Of a stretch of DNA of 64,000 nt, positions 43,549 to 52,443 are shown in pieces. The translations under genes were made by a program, and so were the position numbers. Location: NCBI RefSeq assembly GCF_012650175.1, contig NZ_JAAILI010000079.1, positions 62,001-126,000 on the forward strand, given 5' to 3'. Source of the DNA: Sphingomonas sp. S2M10. Its GTDB lineage: Bacteria; Pseudomonadota; Alphaproteobacteria; Sphingomonadales; Sphingomonadaceae. The notes below the pieces were generated by a model that had not been told where the DNA came from, made no database searches, and saw nothing but the letters and a program-made list of their open reading frames with translations. Every line of letters starts with the position of its first letter. Within the stretch, counting starts at the first letter, position 1.

Positions 43549-45189
43549 TCATTCCGCGGCGGGTTCAAGATAGCGGTGGAGCGCGGAGACCACCACCGAT
43601 CCCTCGCCTACGCCCGAGGCGACGCGCTTCACCGATCCCGCCCGCACATCGCCCACCGCGAACACGCCGGGCGCAGACGAGCAGAAGAACGTCTCGCCGC
43701 TGCCCGTCCGAACGAAACCGCCGCCGTCGAGATCGACACAGCCCTCCAGCCAGCTCGTATTGGGCACCGCGCCGATCATCACGAACAGCGCGCCGACCGT
43801 GCGGTGCTCGACGGCGCCGGTCTTGCGATCGGTCCAGTGCAACCCCGTCAGCCCGCGCTCGCCCTCCAGCGCAGTGACCTCGGTGAAGGGGTGGAGCGTA
43901 ATCCGGTCCGAAGCCTCGATCCGCTCGATCAGATAGCGCGACATCGTCGCCGCCAGCCCGGGCCCGCGCACCAGCACATGGACATGGGCGGCATGGCGCG
44001 CGAGGAACACCGCCGCCTGCCCCGCCGAGTTGCCGCCGCCGACCACCACCACCTCGGCGCCGGCACACAGCCCGGCCTCCATCGCGGTGGCGGCGTAATA
44101 GATGCCGTTGCCCTCCAGCTCGGCATAGCGCGGCAGGTCGAGCTTGCGGTAGCGCGCGCCGGTCGCCACGACCACCGCGCGGGCTTGGAGCGATGCGCCG
44201 TCGTCGAGATGCAGCCGCAGCGGCCGCTCCTCGCACTCGATCCGCACCACCGCGCGCGAGACGAGCAGTCGCGCGCCGAACTTCTGCGCCTGCACCTGCG
44301 CGCGCCCAGCCAGCGCCTGGCCCGAAATGCCGGTGGGAAAGCCCAGATAATTCTCGATCTTCGAGCTGGTCCCCGCCTGGCCGCCGGGCGCCACCGCCTC
44401 GATCACGATCGTGTCGAGCCCCTCGGACGCGGCGTAGACCGCCGCCGCCAGCCCCGCCGGTCCCGCGCCGACCACGACGACGTCATGGACATGGGCGGGA
44501 TCGAGCGCCGTGGCGATCCCCAGCGTGTCGGCGAGTTCGGCGTTGCTGGGGTTGCGAAGCACGCGGCGCTCCAGCACCACCACCGGCAGATCCGCCTGGG
44601 TGAGAGCCAGGCATTCGAGGAAGCCGGCCGCATCGGGATCGGTGTCCGTATCGATCCGCCGGTGCGGCATCGCGTTGCGGGTGAGGAAGGTCTCGATGCG
44701 CCCCATGTCGGCGCCGTGCCCGGGCCCGGCCAGCGCCACGCCCGCATCGCTGTGGCGGAGCAGCCCCACCCGGCGCAGGATGAAGGCGCGCATCACGATT
44801 TCGCCGATATCGGGCTCGGCCGCCATTATCCGTCGGAACGCGGCCCGCTCGATCCGCACCACCCGCGTGCCCGGCAGCGCGCGGGCGCTCACCAGGATCT
44901 TGCGGTCGTTGAACAGGTCGAGCTCGCCGGTGAACTGGCCGGCCTGATGGACGTGGAAGACATGCTCCGCGCCCGCACTGTCGGTGTCGACGATCGCGAT
45001 GCCGCCGGCGAGGCACAGGAAGAAATCGACGCTCTGATCGCCGCGCCGATACAGCATCGCACCTTCTGGCACCGCCTCTTCGGTGCCGAAGGCGGCGACC
45101 CGCGCCACCATCTCGGCGGTCAGGACCGGGAAGGTCTGGGCGGATCGCGCATAGGGATCGGCCGGGTCGAGCGATTCGGTGGGTGCCAT
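43549..45189 (-). CDS. Cyclic-nucleotide-binding domain fused to a thioredoxin-reductase-like flavoprotein
   Basis: A 546-residue protein. Residues 15-135 form a CRP-type cNMP-binding fold (YRRGDQSVDFFLCLAGGIAI, GQFTGELDLFNDRKILV). A thioredoxin-like linker spans about 150-230 (DLPVVVLERRVLRNPSNAEL). Residues 237-540 are a class II pyridine nucleotide-disulfide reductase: VVVGAGPAGLAAAVYAASEG, AVAPGGQAGTSSKIENYLGF, VVVVGGGNSAGQAAVFLARH, GVFAVGDVRAGSVKR. The redox CxxC of thioredoxin reductase is replaced by AATA in YYAATAMEAG, so it cannot use that disulfide. It probably links FAD/NADPH chemistry to a nucleotide signal. Confidence 0.88.
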   Translation of the reverse strand: MAPTESLDPADPYARSAQTFPVLTAEMVARVAAFGTEEAVPEGAMLYRRGDQSVDFFLCLAGGIAIVDTDSAGAEHVFHVHQAGQFTGELDLFNDRKILVSARALPGTRVVRIERAAFRRIMAAEPDIGEIVMRAFILRRVGLLRHSDAGVALAGPGHGADMGRIETFLTRNAMPHRRIDTDTDPDAAGFLECLALTQADLPVVVLERRVLRNPSNAELADTLGIATALDPAHVHDVVVVGAGPAGLAAAVYAASEGLDTIVIEAVAPGGQAGTSSKIENYLGFPTGISGQALAGRAQVQAQKFGARLLVSRAVVRIECEERPLRLHLDDGASLQARAVVVATGARYRKLDLPRYAELEGNGIYYAATAMEAGLCAGAEVVVVGGGNSAGQAAVFLARHAAHVHVLVRGPGLAATMSRYLIERIEASDRITLHPFTEVTALEGERGLTGLHWTDRKTGAVEHRTVGALFVMIGAVPNTSWLEGCVDLDGGGFVRTGSGETFFCSSAPGVFAVGDVRAGSVKRVASGVGEGSVVVSALHRYLEPAAE

Positions 45190-45256
45190 GCGCGCACCCT
45201 AGCGCGCGCGACGAGACGCGCGACCCATCTCAAGAGATGATGCCGCGCCTCACCCG

Positions 45257-45622
45257 TCAGTTGCAGTAGCGGACCAGCACCGGGCGCCCCAGATACGGAT
45301 CCCACACCCGCCGAACGTTGCAATATTCATAATAGCGGTAGCGCGGATAATTGTCGCGGTACCAATAGCCGTCGGTCGGGTAATAGCCGCGCTGGCGGTA
45401 GAAGCGCCGGTCATAGTCATAGCGCCGGTCGTTCGAAATCGCGGCGCCGATCGCCAGCCCCGCAATCCCGGCAACCAATGCTGCCCCGGCCACGTCGCCG
45501 CCGCGATCGCGGTAATAGTGCCGACGATAGCGCCAGTCCTGCGCCTGCGCCGGCGCCACCGCCGCCACCAGGCCCGCGCCCGTCGCAATACCCAGCACCA
45601 GCTTCTTCGCCAGAAGGTTCAT
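45257..45622 (-). CDS. Exported Tyr/Arg-rich hypothetical protein with glycine zipper
   Basis: A 121-residue protein with signal peptide (LVLGIATGAGLVAAVAPAQA), a glycine-zipper-like helix (GAALVAGIAGLAIGAAI) and a tail extremely rich in Tyr and Arg, ending RVWDPYLGRPVLVRYCN. Such zipper-bearing exported proteins are common in sphingomonads and may insert in or coat the envelope. The function is unknown. The start at 45622 is preceded by GAGGAGCG. Confidence 0.75.
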   Translation of the reverse strand: MNLLAKKLVLGIATGAGLVAAVAPAQAQDWRYRRHYYRDRGGDVAGAALVAGIAGLAIGAAISNDRRYDYDRRFYRQRGYYPTDGYWYRDNYPRYRYYEYCNVRRVWDPYLGRPVLVRYCN

Positions 45623-45748
45623 GTCACTCGCTCCTCACCGTATGGCGCCCGACGAGTCGCTCGGCGCCGATGGCTTCCGATACCGAAACGCGGCTTAATC
45701 GGTGCGGAACCGGCTGTTCAGCCGCGGTTTAGCTGGGTAACGGGCGGC

Positions 45749-46162
45749 ATGGCCTACTGGATCCTTCGCTCCGAACCCGATGTCTATGGCTGGGATGACC
45801 TGGTGCGCGACGGCAGCACCGAATGGAACGGCGTGCGCAACTATACCGCGCGCAATTTCCTGAAGGACATGGTCCCCGGCGACCAGGCGATCTTCTACCA
45901 TTCGAACCTCCAGAAGGCGGCGGTCGGCATCATGGAGGTCACCCGCGCCTGGCAACCCGACGGCGACGACGGCAAATGGGCGAGCGTGGAAGTGAAGGCG
46001 CTCCGCCCCCTGGCCAAGCCGGTGCCGCTGCCGGACATCAAGGCCGAGCCGCGGCTCAAGGACCTCGAGATGGTGCGCCAGTCGCGCCTGTCGGTGACGC
46101 CGGTTCGGCCGGAGGAATGGGCGGTGCTGCTGGAGATGAGCGGAACGGCACCGGATCGTTGA
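45749..46162 (+). CDS. EVE domain protein
   Basis: A 137-residue protein consisting of an EVE (PUA-like) domain: MAYWILRSEPDVYGWDDLVR, WNGVRNYTARNFLKDMVPGD, FYHSNLQKAAVGIMEV. EVE domains bind modified bases in nucleic acids, and stand-alone copies are conserved in alphaproteobacteria with unknown purpose. Its last 107 bases overlap the 3' end of the convergent gene, an overlap that is longer than usual. Confidence 0.92.
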   Translation: MAYWILRSEPDVYGWDDLVRDGSTEWNGVRNYTARNFLKDMVPGDQAIFYHSNLQKAAVGIMEVTRAWQPDGDDGKWASVEVKALRPLAKPVPLPDIKAEPRLKDLEMVRQSRLSVTPVRPEEWAVLLEMSGTAPDR

Positions 46163-46673
46163 GGTCGATCGGCACGCGGTTGGACTTGTCGGGCTTCTTC
46201 TTGAAGGCGCGCCCGACGCCCTTGCCCGCATCGCCGATAAGCTTGAAGAAATTGCGCGATTCGCCCGGCTCCTCGCAACAGCTGTCCGGGCTGATCACCT
46301 TGCCGACCCCGCGCACCAGCGTGGTCGCCGCGCCGAAGATGTCGACGCCGACCTGGCATCCGCCCACCCGCGCCGGGCAGGGCGTCTCGACCGCATTGAG
46401 CGCGCCGATGCCGGTACGATCGGGATTGCTCGGCATCGGGCGATCGGGCGGGCCGCGCTCGGCCGGCAGCGGCAGGCGCGGTGCATTCACGTCCTTGCCG
46501 CACACCACGATCTGATCGGCGCCGGTTTGCGCTGAGGCGCACGGATCGGCGAGCACCGACCAGCGCTGCGACCCGTCCGCCGCCTGCTGGGGCGCGGCCA
46601 CCGATGCGGTCGCTGCCGGCGCGGCAACCTGAGTCTGGGATACGAGGCCTATCAACAACGCGGCCAGCAACAT
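46056..46673 (-). CDS. Secreted hypothetical protein (sphingomonad type)
   Basis: A 205-residue protein with an N-terminal hydrophobic stretch (MLLAALLIGLVSQTQVAAP) that is probably a signal peptide, then ADQIVVCGKDVNAPRLPLP and ERGPPDRPMPSNPDRTG, a pattern I associate with exported sphingomonad proteins of unknown role. Six cysteines (DPCAS, VVCG, TPCPARVGGCQ, SCCEE) suggest disulfides. The Pro-rich tail overlaps the EVE gene by 107 bases; the true stop may be real since the tail is low in complexity. Confidence 0.65.
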   Translation of the reverse strand: MLLAALLIGLVSQTQVAAPAATASVAAPQQAADGSQRWSVLADPCASAQTGADQIVVCGKDVNAPRLPLPAERGPPDRPMPSNPDRTGIGALNAVETPCPARVGGCQVGVDIFGAATTLVRGVGKVISPDSCCEEPGESRNFFKLIGDAGKGVGRAFKKKPDKSNRVPIDLNDPVPFRSSPAAPPIPPAEPASPTGATGAPSRGP

Positions 46674-46789
46674 ACGCGACTCTCCCGACAGGCTGCTCTT
46701 AGACCATGGCCGCTCGGCCCGCGAAAGCGCGTTTTGCGCGCAAAGCGGCTACGATACGATATTCGGGTCCCCGATTGCGGAGCGCGCGC

Positions 46790-47440
46790 ATGTCGATCAC
46801 TCTCACTGCCTTCGAAGCTTCCCCCGATCGCGGTCGCGGCCTCGCGCGCGACATGCAGGTCCGCTGGGCGCTGGAGGAACTGGGGCTGGCCTATGACGTC
46901 CGCCTCGTCTCCTTCGCGGCGATGAAGCAAGCCGAGCATCTCGCCCGCCAGCCCTTCGGCCAGATCCCGAGCTATGAGGAAGATGGGCTGACCTTGTTCG
47001 AATCGGGCGCAATCGTCCTGCATCTCGCCGAGCGCCATCCCGGCCTGCTGCCGCCGGACCCGCACGCCCGCGCCCGCGCGATCGCCTGGCTGTTCGCGGC
47101 GATGAGCACGGTCGAGCCGCCGATCGTCGAATGGTCGATGGCGCGGATGCTCGAGCGCGACACGCCATGGTTCGGGGAGCGCCAGCCGATGCTGGAGGAT
47201 CGCGTCCGCACCCGCCTCGCCCAAGTCGCCGACCGCCTGGGTGGGGCCGAGTGGCTGGAGGGCGCGTTCTCCGCGGGCGATCTGCTCATGGTGGGCGTGC
47301 TGCGACGGCTGGGGCGTGCGACGATGCTCACCGAACAGCCGCGATTGCTGGCATATATCGCCCGCGGCGAGGCGCGCCCGGCTTTCCAGCGCGCCTATGC
47401 GGCGCAGCGCGCGGTGTTCGAGGCGCAGGCACGCCGTTAG
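46790..47440 (+). CDS. Glutathione S-transferase family protein
   Basis: A 216-residue GST with an N-terminal thioredoxin fold (ARDMQVRWALEELGLAYDVR, PFGQIPSYEEDGLTLFESGA, AIVLHLAERHPGLLP) and a helical C-terminal domain (WLEGAFSAGDLLMVGVLRRL, with the conserved N-capping SxGDLLMV motif). No tyrosine or serine catalytic residue can be assigned with certainty at the N-terminus. The ATG at 46790 is preceded by GGAG; the longer frame from 46706 is non-conserved. Confidence 0.9.
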   Translation: MSITLTAFEASPDRGRGLARDMQVRWALEELGLAYDVRLVSFAAMKQAEHLARQPFGQIPSYEEDGLTLFESGAIVLHLAERHPGLLPPDPHARARAIAWLFAAMSTVEPPIVEWSMARMLERDTPWFGERQPMLEDRVRTRLAQVADRLGGAEWLEGAFSAGDLLMVGVLRRLGRATMLTEQPRLLAYIARGEARPAFQRAYAAQRAVFEAQARR

Positions 47441-47452
47441 CCCCAGGTGTTT

Positions 47453-47587
47453 CCTCCCCCGGAGCAAGGCTCCCGGGGGAGGGGGACCGCCGCCGCAGGC
47501 GGTGGTGGAGGGGGAGCGGCCTGGCATGCCCCCTCCACCACGCCGCTGGCGCGGCGCGGTCCCCCTCCCCCGCTTCGCGGGAGAGGA
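47453..47587. repeat. Palindromic intergenic repeat, family B copy 2
   Basis: Inverted arms cctcccccggagc/gctcccgggggaggg and tccccctcccccgcttcgcg, with inner gtggtggaggggg facing ccccctccaccacgc. The outline matches 30861-31020 but it is about 25 bases shorter. It sits between GST and typA genes. Confidence 0.7.
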
Positions 47588-47611
47588 GATGCATTGGGAG
47601 AAGATCGTCCC

Positions 47612-47646
47612 GAAAATAAAAAGCCCCCGCCGTTGCCGGCAGGGGC
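47612..47646 (-). terminator. Rho-independent terminator of typA
   Basis: On the minus strand a 10-bp stem (47637-47646 with 47623-47632, one G-U pair) closes loop GCAA and is followed by TTTTTATTTT. It is the best canonical terminator in the window. Confidence 0.9.
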
Positions 47647-47670
47647 CCTTTCTCGTTCTGGAACCGTCGC

Positions 47671-49512
47671 TTACGCGGCCGACTTCGACCGGCTCTGGCG
47701 CTTGCGCTCGTTCGGGTCGAGGAAACGCTTGCGCAGGCGGATGTTCTTCGGGGTCACTTCCACCATCTCGTCGTCGTCGATGTAGGCGATGGCCTGTTCC
47801 AGCGTCATCTTCTTCGGCGGGGTCAGGCGGATCGCGTCGTCCTTGCCGCCCGAAGCGCGGAAGTTGGTCAGCTGCTTCGCCTTCATCGGGTTGACCTCGA
47901 GGTCTTCCGTCTTGGCGTTCTCGCCGATGATCATGCCTTCATACAGCGCTTCGCCATGGCCGACGAACAGGATGCCGCGCTCTTCGAGCGGACCCAGCGC
48001 ATAGCCCTGGGCTTCGCCGGCGCCGTTGGAGATCAGCACGCCGTTCTTGCGGCCTTCGATCTTGCCCTTGTACGGCCCGTACTTCTCGAACAGGCGGTTC
48101 ATGATGCCGGTGCCGCGGGTGTCCGACAGGAACTCGCCGTGATAGCCGATCAGGCCGCGCGACGGTGCCGAGAAGGTGATGCGGGTCTTGCCGCCACCCG
48201 ACGGACGCATGTCGGTCATCTCGGCCTTGCGCTGGTTCATCTTGTCGACGACCGTGCCCGAGAATTCCTCGTCCACGTCGATCACGACGGTTTCGTACGG
48301 CTCTTCACGGCCGTTCTCGCCGTCGCGGAACAGCACGCGCGGACGGCTGATGCCAAGCTCGAAGCCCTCGCGGCGCATCGTCTCGATCAGCACGCCCAGC
48401 TGGAGTTCGCCGCGGCCGGCGACTTCGAAGCTGTCCTTCTCGTCGCTTTCGGTGATCTTGATCGCGACGTTCGATTCCGCTTCGCGGAACAGGCGGTCGC
48501 GGATCATGCGGCTGGTCACTTTGCTTCCCTCGCGTCCCGCCATCGGCGAGTCGTTGACGGCGAAGCGCATCGACAGCGTCGGCGGATCGATCGGCTGCGC
48601 CTGGAGCGGCACGCTGACCGAGGTGTCGGCGATGGTGTTCGACACGGTGGCGACGGCGAGGCCGGCGAGGCTGATGATGTCGCCTGCCTTGGCCTCTTCC
48701 ACCGGCACGCGCTCGAGCCCGCGGAACGACATGATCTTCGAGGCGCGGCCGGTCTCGATGATGTTGCCGTCGTTATCCAGCGCGTGGATCGGCTGGTTGA
48801 GGCGCACCGTGCCGCTCTCGACGCGGCCGGTCAGGATACGGCCGAGGAAGTTGTCACGGTCGAGCAGCGTCACGAGGAACTTGAACTCGGCGTCCGCATC
48901 CACCTGGGGCGGCGGGACATGCTCGACGATCTTCTCGAACAGCGGGGTCAGCGTGCCTTCGCGCGCGTCCTGGTCGGTCGAGGCATAGCCGTTGCGGCCC
49001 GAGGCGTAGAGCACCGGGAAGTCGAGCTGCTCGTCGGTCGCTTCCAGCGTCACGAACAGGTCGAACACTTCGTCGAGCACTTCCTGCACGCGCGAATCGG
49101 CACGGTCGATCTTGTTGACGACCACGATCGGGCGCAGGCCCAGCTTCAGCGCCTTGCCGGTGACGAACTTGGTCTGCGGCATCGCGCCTTCCGAGGAGTC
49201 GACCAGCAGGATCACGCCGTCGACCATGCTCAGGATGCGCTCCACCTCGCCGCCGAAGTCGGCGTGGCCGGGCGTGTCGACGATGTTGATGCGGATGCTG
49301 TTCTCTTCGCTGCCGTCGGGCGACCAGTCGACCGAGGTCGGCTTGGCGAGAATCGTGATGCCGCGCTCCTTTTCGAGGTCGTTCGAGTCCATCGCACGCT
49401 CTTCGACGCGCTGGTTGTCGCGGAAGGTGCCGGACTGGCGGAAGAGCTGGTCGACGAGGGTGGTCTTGCCATGGTCGACGTGTGCGATGATCGCCACGTT
49501 ACGGAGGTTCAT
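47671..49512 (-). CDS. typA: Ribosome-associated GTPase TypA/BipA
   Basis: A 613-residue translational GTPase that binds the ribosome like EF-G and matters for assembly and stress adaptation. G1 is AHVDHGKTTLVDQL, G3 DTPGHADFGGEVER, G4 VNKIDRADSR. The C-terminal BipA domain (GVLISNGAGEAQGYALGPLE, RGILFVGHGEALYEGMIIGE, RLTPPKKMTLEQAI) is specific to the family. An AGGAAATCGC upstream supports the ATG at 49512 and matches normal length. The longer frame to 49557 adds a non-conserved extension. Confidence 0.97.
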   Translation of the reverse strand: MNLRNVAIIAHVDHGKTTLVDQLFRQSGTFRDNQRVEERAMDSNDLEKERGITILAKPTSVDWSPDGSEENSIRINIVDTPGHADFGGEVERILSMVDGVILLVDSSEGAMPQTKFVTGKALKLGLRPIVVVNKIDRADSRVQEVLDEVFDLFVTLEATDEQLDFPVLYASGRNGYASTDQDAREGTLTPLFEKIVEHVPPPQVDADAEFKFLVTLLDRDNFLGRILTGRVESGTVRLNQPIHALDNDGNIIETGRASKIMSFRGLERVPVEEAKAGDIISLAGLAVATVSNTIADTSVSVPLQAQPIDPPTLSMRFAVNDSPMAGREGSKVTSRMIRDRLFREAESNVAIKITESDEKDSFEVAGRGELQLGVLIETMRREGFELGISRPRVLFRDGENGREEPYETVVIDVDEEFSGTVVDKMNQRKAEMTDMRPSGGGKTRITFSAPSRGLIGYHGEFLSDTRGTGIMNRLFEKYGPYKGKIEGRKNGVLISNGAGEAQGYALGPLEERGILFVGHGEALYEGMIIGENAKTEDLEVNPMKAKQLTNFRASGGKDDAIRLTPPKKMTLEQAIAYIDDDEMVEVTPKNIRLRKRFLDPNERKRQSRSKSAA

Positions 49513-49702
49513 GCGATTTCCTGATTGGCGCGGAAGCGCGCGTACGGGCGGCCCCATAGCCGAATTGGTGCGTCGCGGGAAGGCCCCCCGGTTTCGCGTG
49601 CCGATCCCGTTGAAACACAGGGTGCCCTATCTACATGACACACTTGCGGGATACGTGCTTCGCCTGCATGGTTGTCCCCACGGAGTTGGAGAGAGAGCGA
49701 CG

Positions 49703-50911
49703 ATGGCGACTGTGACGGATACCGCAGAACAGGGTCTGGTGCTGACGCCCCCGGATCCCGTGCCTGTCGTGGCGCCCGAAAAAGCCGCCGGGCTGGTGCC
49801 GGTCGAAGACACCAAGAAGTCCGAGCTCGACAAGCGCGTCGACGGCTTCATCGACGATCTGATCGCGCAGGACGTGAACTCGCCCGAATTCGGCAAGCGC
49901 GTCGATGCGATCGCGGCGATGGGGCAGAAGGAAATCCGCGACGCCGCCGGCCAGTCCAACCGCTTCCTCGATCGCCCGGTGCGCGCGATGGGCAGCGAGG
50001 GCGGCGTCGGCGCCGATCTGCTCGCCCTGCGCAAGACGGTGGAGGATCTCGATCCCTCGCGCAACGGCAAGCTGATCGGCGGCAAGGACGGCTTCCTCTC
50101 GAAGATCTTCGGCGGTGGTGGCGGCCTGACCAACTATTTTCGCAAATATCAGTCGTCGCAGAGCCACATCAACGCAGTGCTCAAGAGCCTGGCCAACGGC
50201 AAGGACGAGTTGCTGCAGGACAATGCCGCGATCGCCACCGAGCGCGCCAATCTGTGGAACGCGATGGGTCGGCTGGAGCAGATGATCTATCTCTCCAAGG
50301 CGATGGACGCAAAGCTCGAGGACAAGGCCAACGAGCTGGATCACACCGATCCCGCCAAGGCCAAGGCGATCCGCGAGACCGCGCTATTCTACGTCCGCCA
50401 GCGCACCCAGGACCTGCTCACCCAGATGGCGGTGACGGTGCAGGGCTATCTGGCACTCGATCTGGTCAAGAAGAACAATGTCGAGCTGATCAAGGGCGTC
50501 GACCGCGCCTCGACCACCACCGTCTCGGCACTGCGGACCGCGGTGACCGTGGCGCAGGCGCTCAACAACCAGAAGCTGGTGCTCGACCAGATCACCGCGC
50601 TCAACACCACCACCGCCAACCTGATCGAATCGACCGGCCAGCTGCTCAAGAGCCAGACCGCCGCGATCCACGAACAGGCGGCGAGCGCCACCATCCCCGT
50701 GGAGACGCTGCAGCGCGCCTTCCAGAACATCTACGACACGATGGATGCGATCGACACGTTCAAGCTCAAGGCGCTGGACAGCATGAAGGTGACGGTCAAC
50801 ACGCTGTCGAACGAAGTCGAGAAGTCGAAGGGCTATATCGCCCGCGCCGAGGGTGCCGAGCAGAACCGGCTGGGCGGCCCGGCCGACGGCTTCAAGCTGG
50901 AGGCGATGTAA
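49703..50911 (+). CDS. TelA-like toxic anion resistance family protein
   Basis: A 402-residue mostly helical protein of the TelA/KlaA family (named for tellurite resistance). LLALRKTVEDLDPSRNGKLI, LTNYFRKYQSSQSHINAVLK and NLIESTGQLLKSQTAAIHEQ are characteristic; long coiled-coil stretches cover about residues 130-390. No signal peptide. It is followed after six bases by an XpaC-like protein, the conserved partner. A role in envelope stress or phage/colicin resistance has been reported for TelA relatives; not provable here. Confidence 0.9.
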   Translation: MATVTDTAEQGLVLTPPDPVPVVAPEKAAGLVPVEDTKKSELDKRVDGFIDDLIAQDVNSPEFGKRVDAIAAMGQKEIRDAAGQSNRFLDRPVRAMGSEGGVGADLLALRKTVEDLDPSRNGKLIGGKDGFLSKIFGGGGGLTNYFRKYQSSQSHINAVLKSLANGKDELLQDNAAIATERANLWNAMGRLEQMIYLSKAMDAKLEDKANELDHTDPAKAKAIRETALFYVRQRTQDLLTQMAVTVQGYLALDLVKKNNVELIKGVDRASTTTVSALRTAVTVAQALNNQKLVLDQITALNTTTANLIESTGQLLKSQTAAIHEQAASATIPVETLQRAFQNIYDTMDAIDTFKLKALDSMKVTVNTLSNEVEKSKGYIARAEGAEQNRLGGPADGFKLEAM

Positions 50912-50917
50912 ACCGCG

Positions 50918-51628
50918 ATGCCGAGTGACGTGGACCGCCTGCTCGCCCGTGGCGAGGAACTGATCGAGCGCTCGCGCACCCGCACCGAAGGCGCGCTCGC
51001 CACGCGTACCCGCAAGCGGCGCGAGGCGGAGATCCTGGCGCGGCTTGGGCGGATCGCGGCGGCGGATGCGGTCATCATCATCGCCGCGATCGTCATCGGC
51101 ATGTTCGTGCCGCTCGGCATGTTCGGGGCGCTGGCGGTGATGGCACTGCTGATTCTGGCGACCCTGTTCTTCGCATCGCTTCCCGTCACCAGCGCACCGC
51201 GCGTCGAGCAGCTGGTCCAGGTGCCGCTCAAGGCCCTTCCAGCCACCACCGAACGCTGGCTGGAGACGCAGCGGCTGGCGCTGCCCGCGCCGGCGCGCAC
51301 GCTGGTCGATTCGATTGGCGTGAAGCTGGAGACGCTGGCGCCGCAGCTCGCCCGGCTGGACGAAGCATCGCCCGCCGCGAACGAAGTCCGCAAGCTGATC
51401 GGCGAGCAGCTGCCCGAGCTGGTCAAGGGCTATGGCCGCGTGCCCGAGCCGCTGCGCACTGTGCCGCGCAACGGCCTGACCCCGGACCAGCAGCTGGCGC
51501 AGGGGCTGCAGGTGATCGACGAGGAAATCGCCGAGATGACCGCGCAGCTGGCGCAGGGCGATCTGGACGCGCTAGCGACGCGCGGCAACTTCCTCCAGAT
51601 CAAGTACAAGGACGACGAACTGGGCTGA
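50918..51628 (+). CDS. XpaC-like membrane protein (TelA partner)
   Basis: A 236-residue protein with two adjoining membrane helices (about residues 48-64 and 68-88) between an Arg-rich cytosolic start and a helical C-terminal domain (RKLIGEQLPELVKGYGRVPE, LQVIDEEIAEMTAQLAQGD). It has the layout of the 5-bromo-4-chloroindolyl phosphate hydrolysis (XpaC) family, often encoded with TelA. It starts six bases after the TelA gene and is its operon partner. Confidence 0.75.
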   Translation: MPSDVDRLLARGEELIERSRTRTEGALATRTRKRREAEILARLGRIAAADAVIIIAAIVIGMFVPLGMFGALAVMALLILATLFFASLPVTSAPRVEQLVQVPLKALPATTERWLETQRLALPAPARTLVDSIGVKLETLAPQLARLDEASPAANEVRKLIGEQLPELVKGYGRVPEPLRTVPRNGLTPDQQLAQGLQVIDEEIAEMTAQLAQGDLDALATRGNFLQIKYKDDELG

Positions 51629-51685
51629 GCGACTGCGCCCCCGGCATGCGCTCCCCTCCCGCAAGCGGCAGGGGAACCTGCGCCC

Positions 51686-51871
51686 CTAAAGCAGCGCGAT
51701 CAGGTACCGGATCAGATCGGCGATGCCGCTCGCGCTGACCGGCAGCAGCAGCAGGATCAGCGCATAGACGAGGAACATCCGCGTCAGAAATCGCTCGCGC
51801 CGGCCCGGTGGCACGGGAACGGGCCGCGGCGGTTCCTGCCGGGGCCAGACGCGATTCTCGTCGAAGAACAT
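51686..51871 (-). CDS. Small single-pass membrane protein, hypothetical
   Basis: A 61-residue protein: a Pro/Arg-rich cytosolic N-terminus (PRPVPVPPGRRERFLTRM) followed by one membrane helix (FLVYALILLLLPVSASGIAD) and a short end. It is convergent with the XpaC gene and divergent from the response regulator. The start at 51871 has only a weak CAGG upstream. The family is not recognised. Confidence 0.55.
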   Translation of the reverse strand: MFFDENRVWPRQEPPRPVPVPPGRRERFLTRMFLVYALILLLLPVSASGIADLIRYLIALL

Positions 51872-52015
51872 CCTGTATAAGGTGCCGCATCCCTCGCGCG
51901 CCCGCAACCGTCCCTTGGGCCAGCGGAGCGCCGCATTGGACGGCCAGCCCCCTAGGAACTTTGCGTAGAGACCGCGCGCGCGCGCAATGGCAGGCGGAGG
52001 GATCAGGCTCGCCCC

Positions 52016-52387
52016 ATGACCACCGCACCCGCCCCCGAACGCCGCAGCGTGTTGCTCGTCGAAGACGATGACGGCGTGCGCCGGTCCACCCAGTTGCTGC
52101 TGCACGGCCAAGGCTATCGGGTGCGCGCGCACAGCGTGGCGGCGGCCTCGCTTGCCGACCCGTCCGCCATGACAGCGGACTATCTGGTCGCCGATTACTG
52201 CCTGCCCGACGGCGACGGCATCCAGTTGCTGCGGGCACTCCATGCGCGCGGCTGGACCGGCCGCGCGGTGCTGATGACCGGCTATTCCAGCCCCTCCCTG
52301 ACCGCCGAGGCGGAGGCCACCGGCTATGCCGTGCTGCTCGAAAAGCCGCTGCGCACCCGCGAACTGCTGGTCGCGCTGGGGAATTGA
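52016..52387 (+). CDS. Single-domain response regulator
   Basis: A 123-residue CheY-like receiver domain with no output domain. VLLVEDDDGVRRSTQLLL gives the acidic pocket; phosphoacceptor Asp60 is in VADYCLPDGDG; MTGYSSP carries the conserved Thr/Ser; Lys110 is in LLEKPLRTREL. No histidine kinase is adjacent, so it probably takes phosphate from a kinase elsewhere. Confidence 0.93.
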   Translation: MTTAPAPERRSVLLVEDDDGVRRSTQLLLHGQGYRVRAHSVAAASLADPSAMTADYLVADYCLPDGDGIQLLRALHARGWTGRAVLMTGYSSPSLTAEAEATGYAVLLEKPLRTRELLVALGN

Positions 52388-52443
52388 ACCGCCGCAATCC
52401 TGCTCTCCGGAGTCAGGTCGATGATGTGTGGCCGCCTCAACGC

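Noticed and set aside
43216..45240. 674-codon plus-strand frame opposite the cNMP/TrxR gene and DUF3297
   Set aside because: Antisense shadow: rich in Arg, His and Pro with no conserved segment.
47956..49524. 522-codon plus-strand frame opposite typA
   Set aside because: Shadow of the GTPase on the other strand; no ribosome-binding site or family motif.
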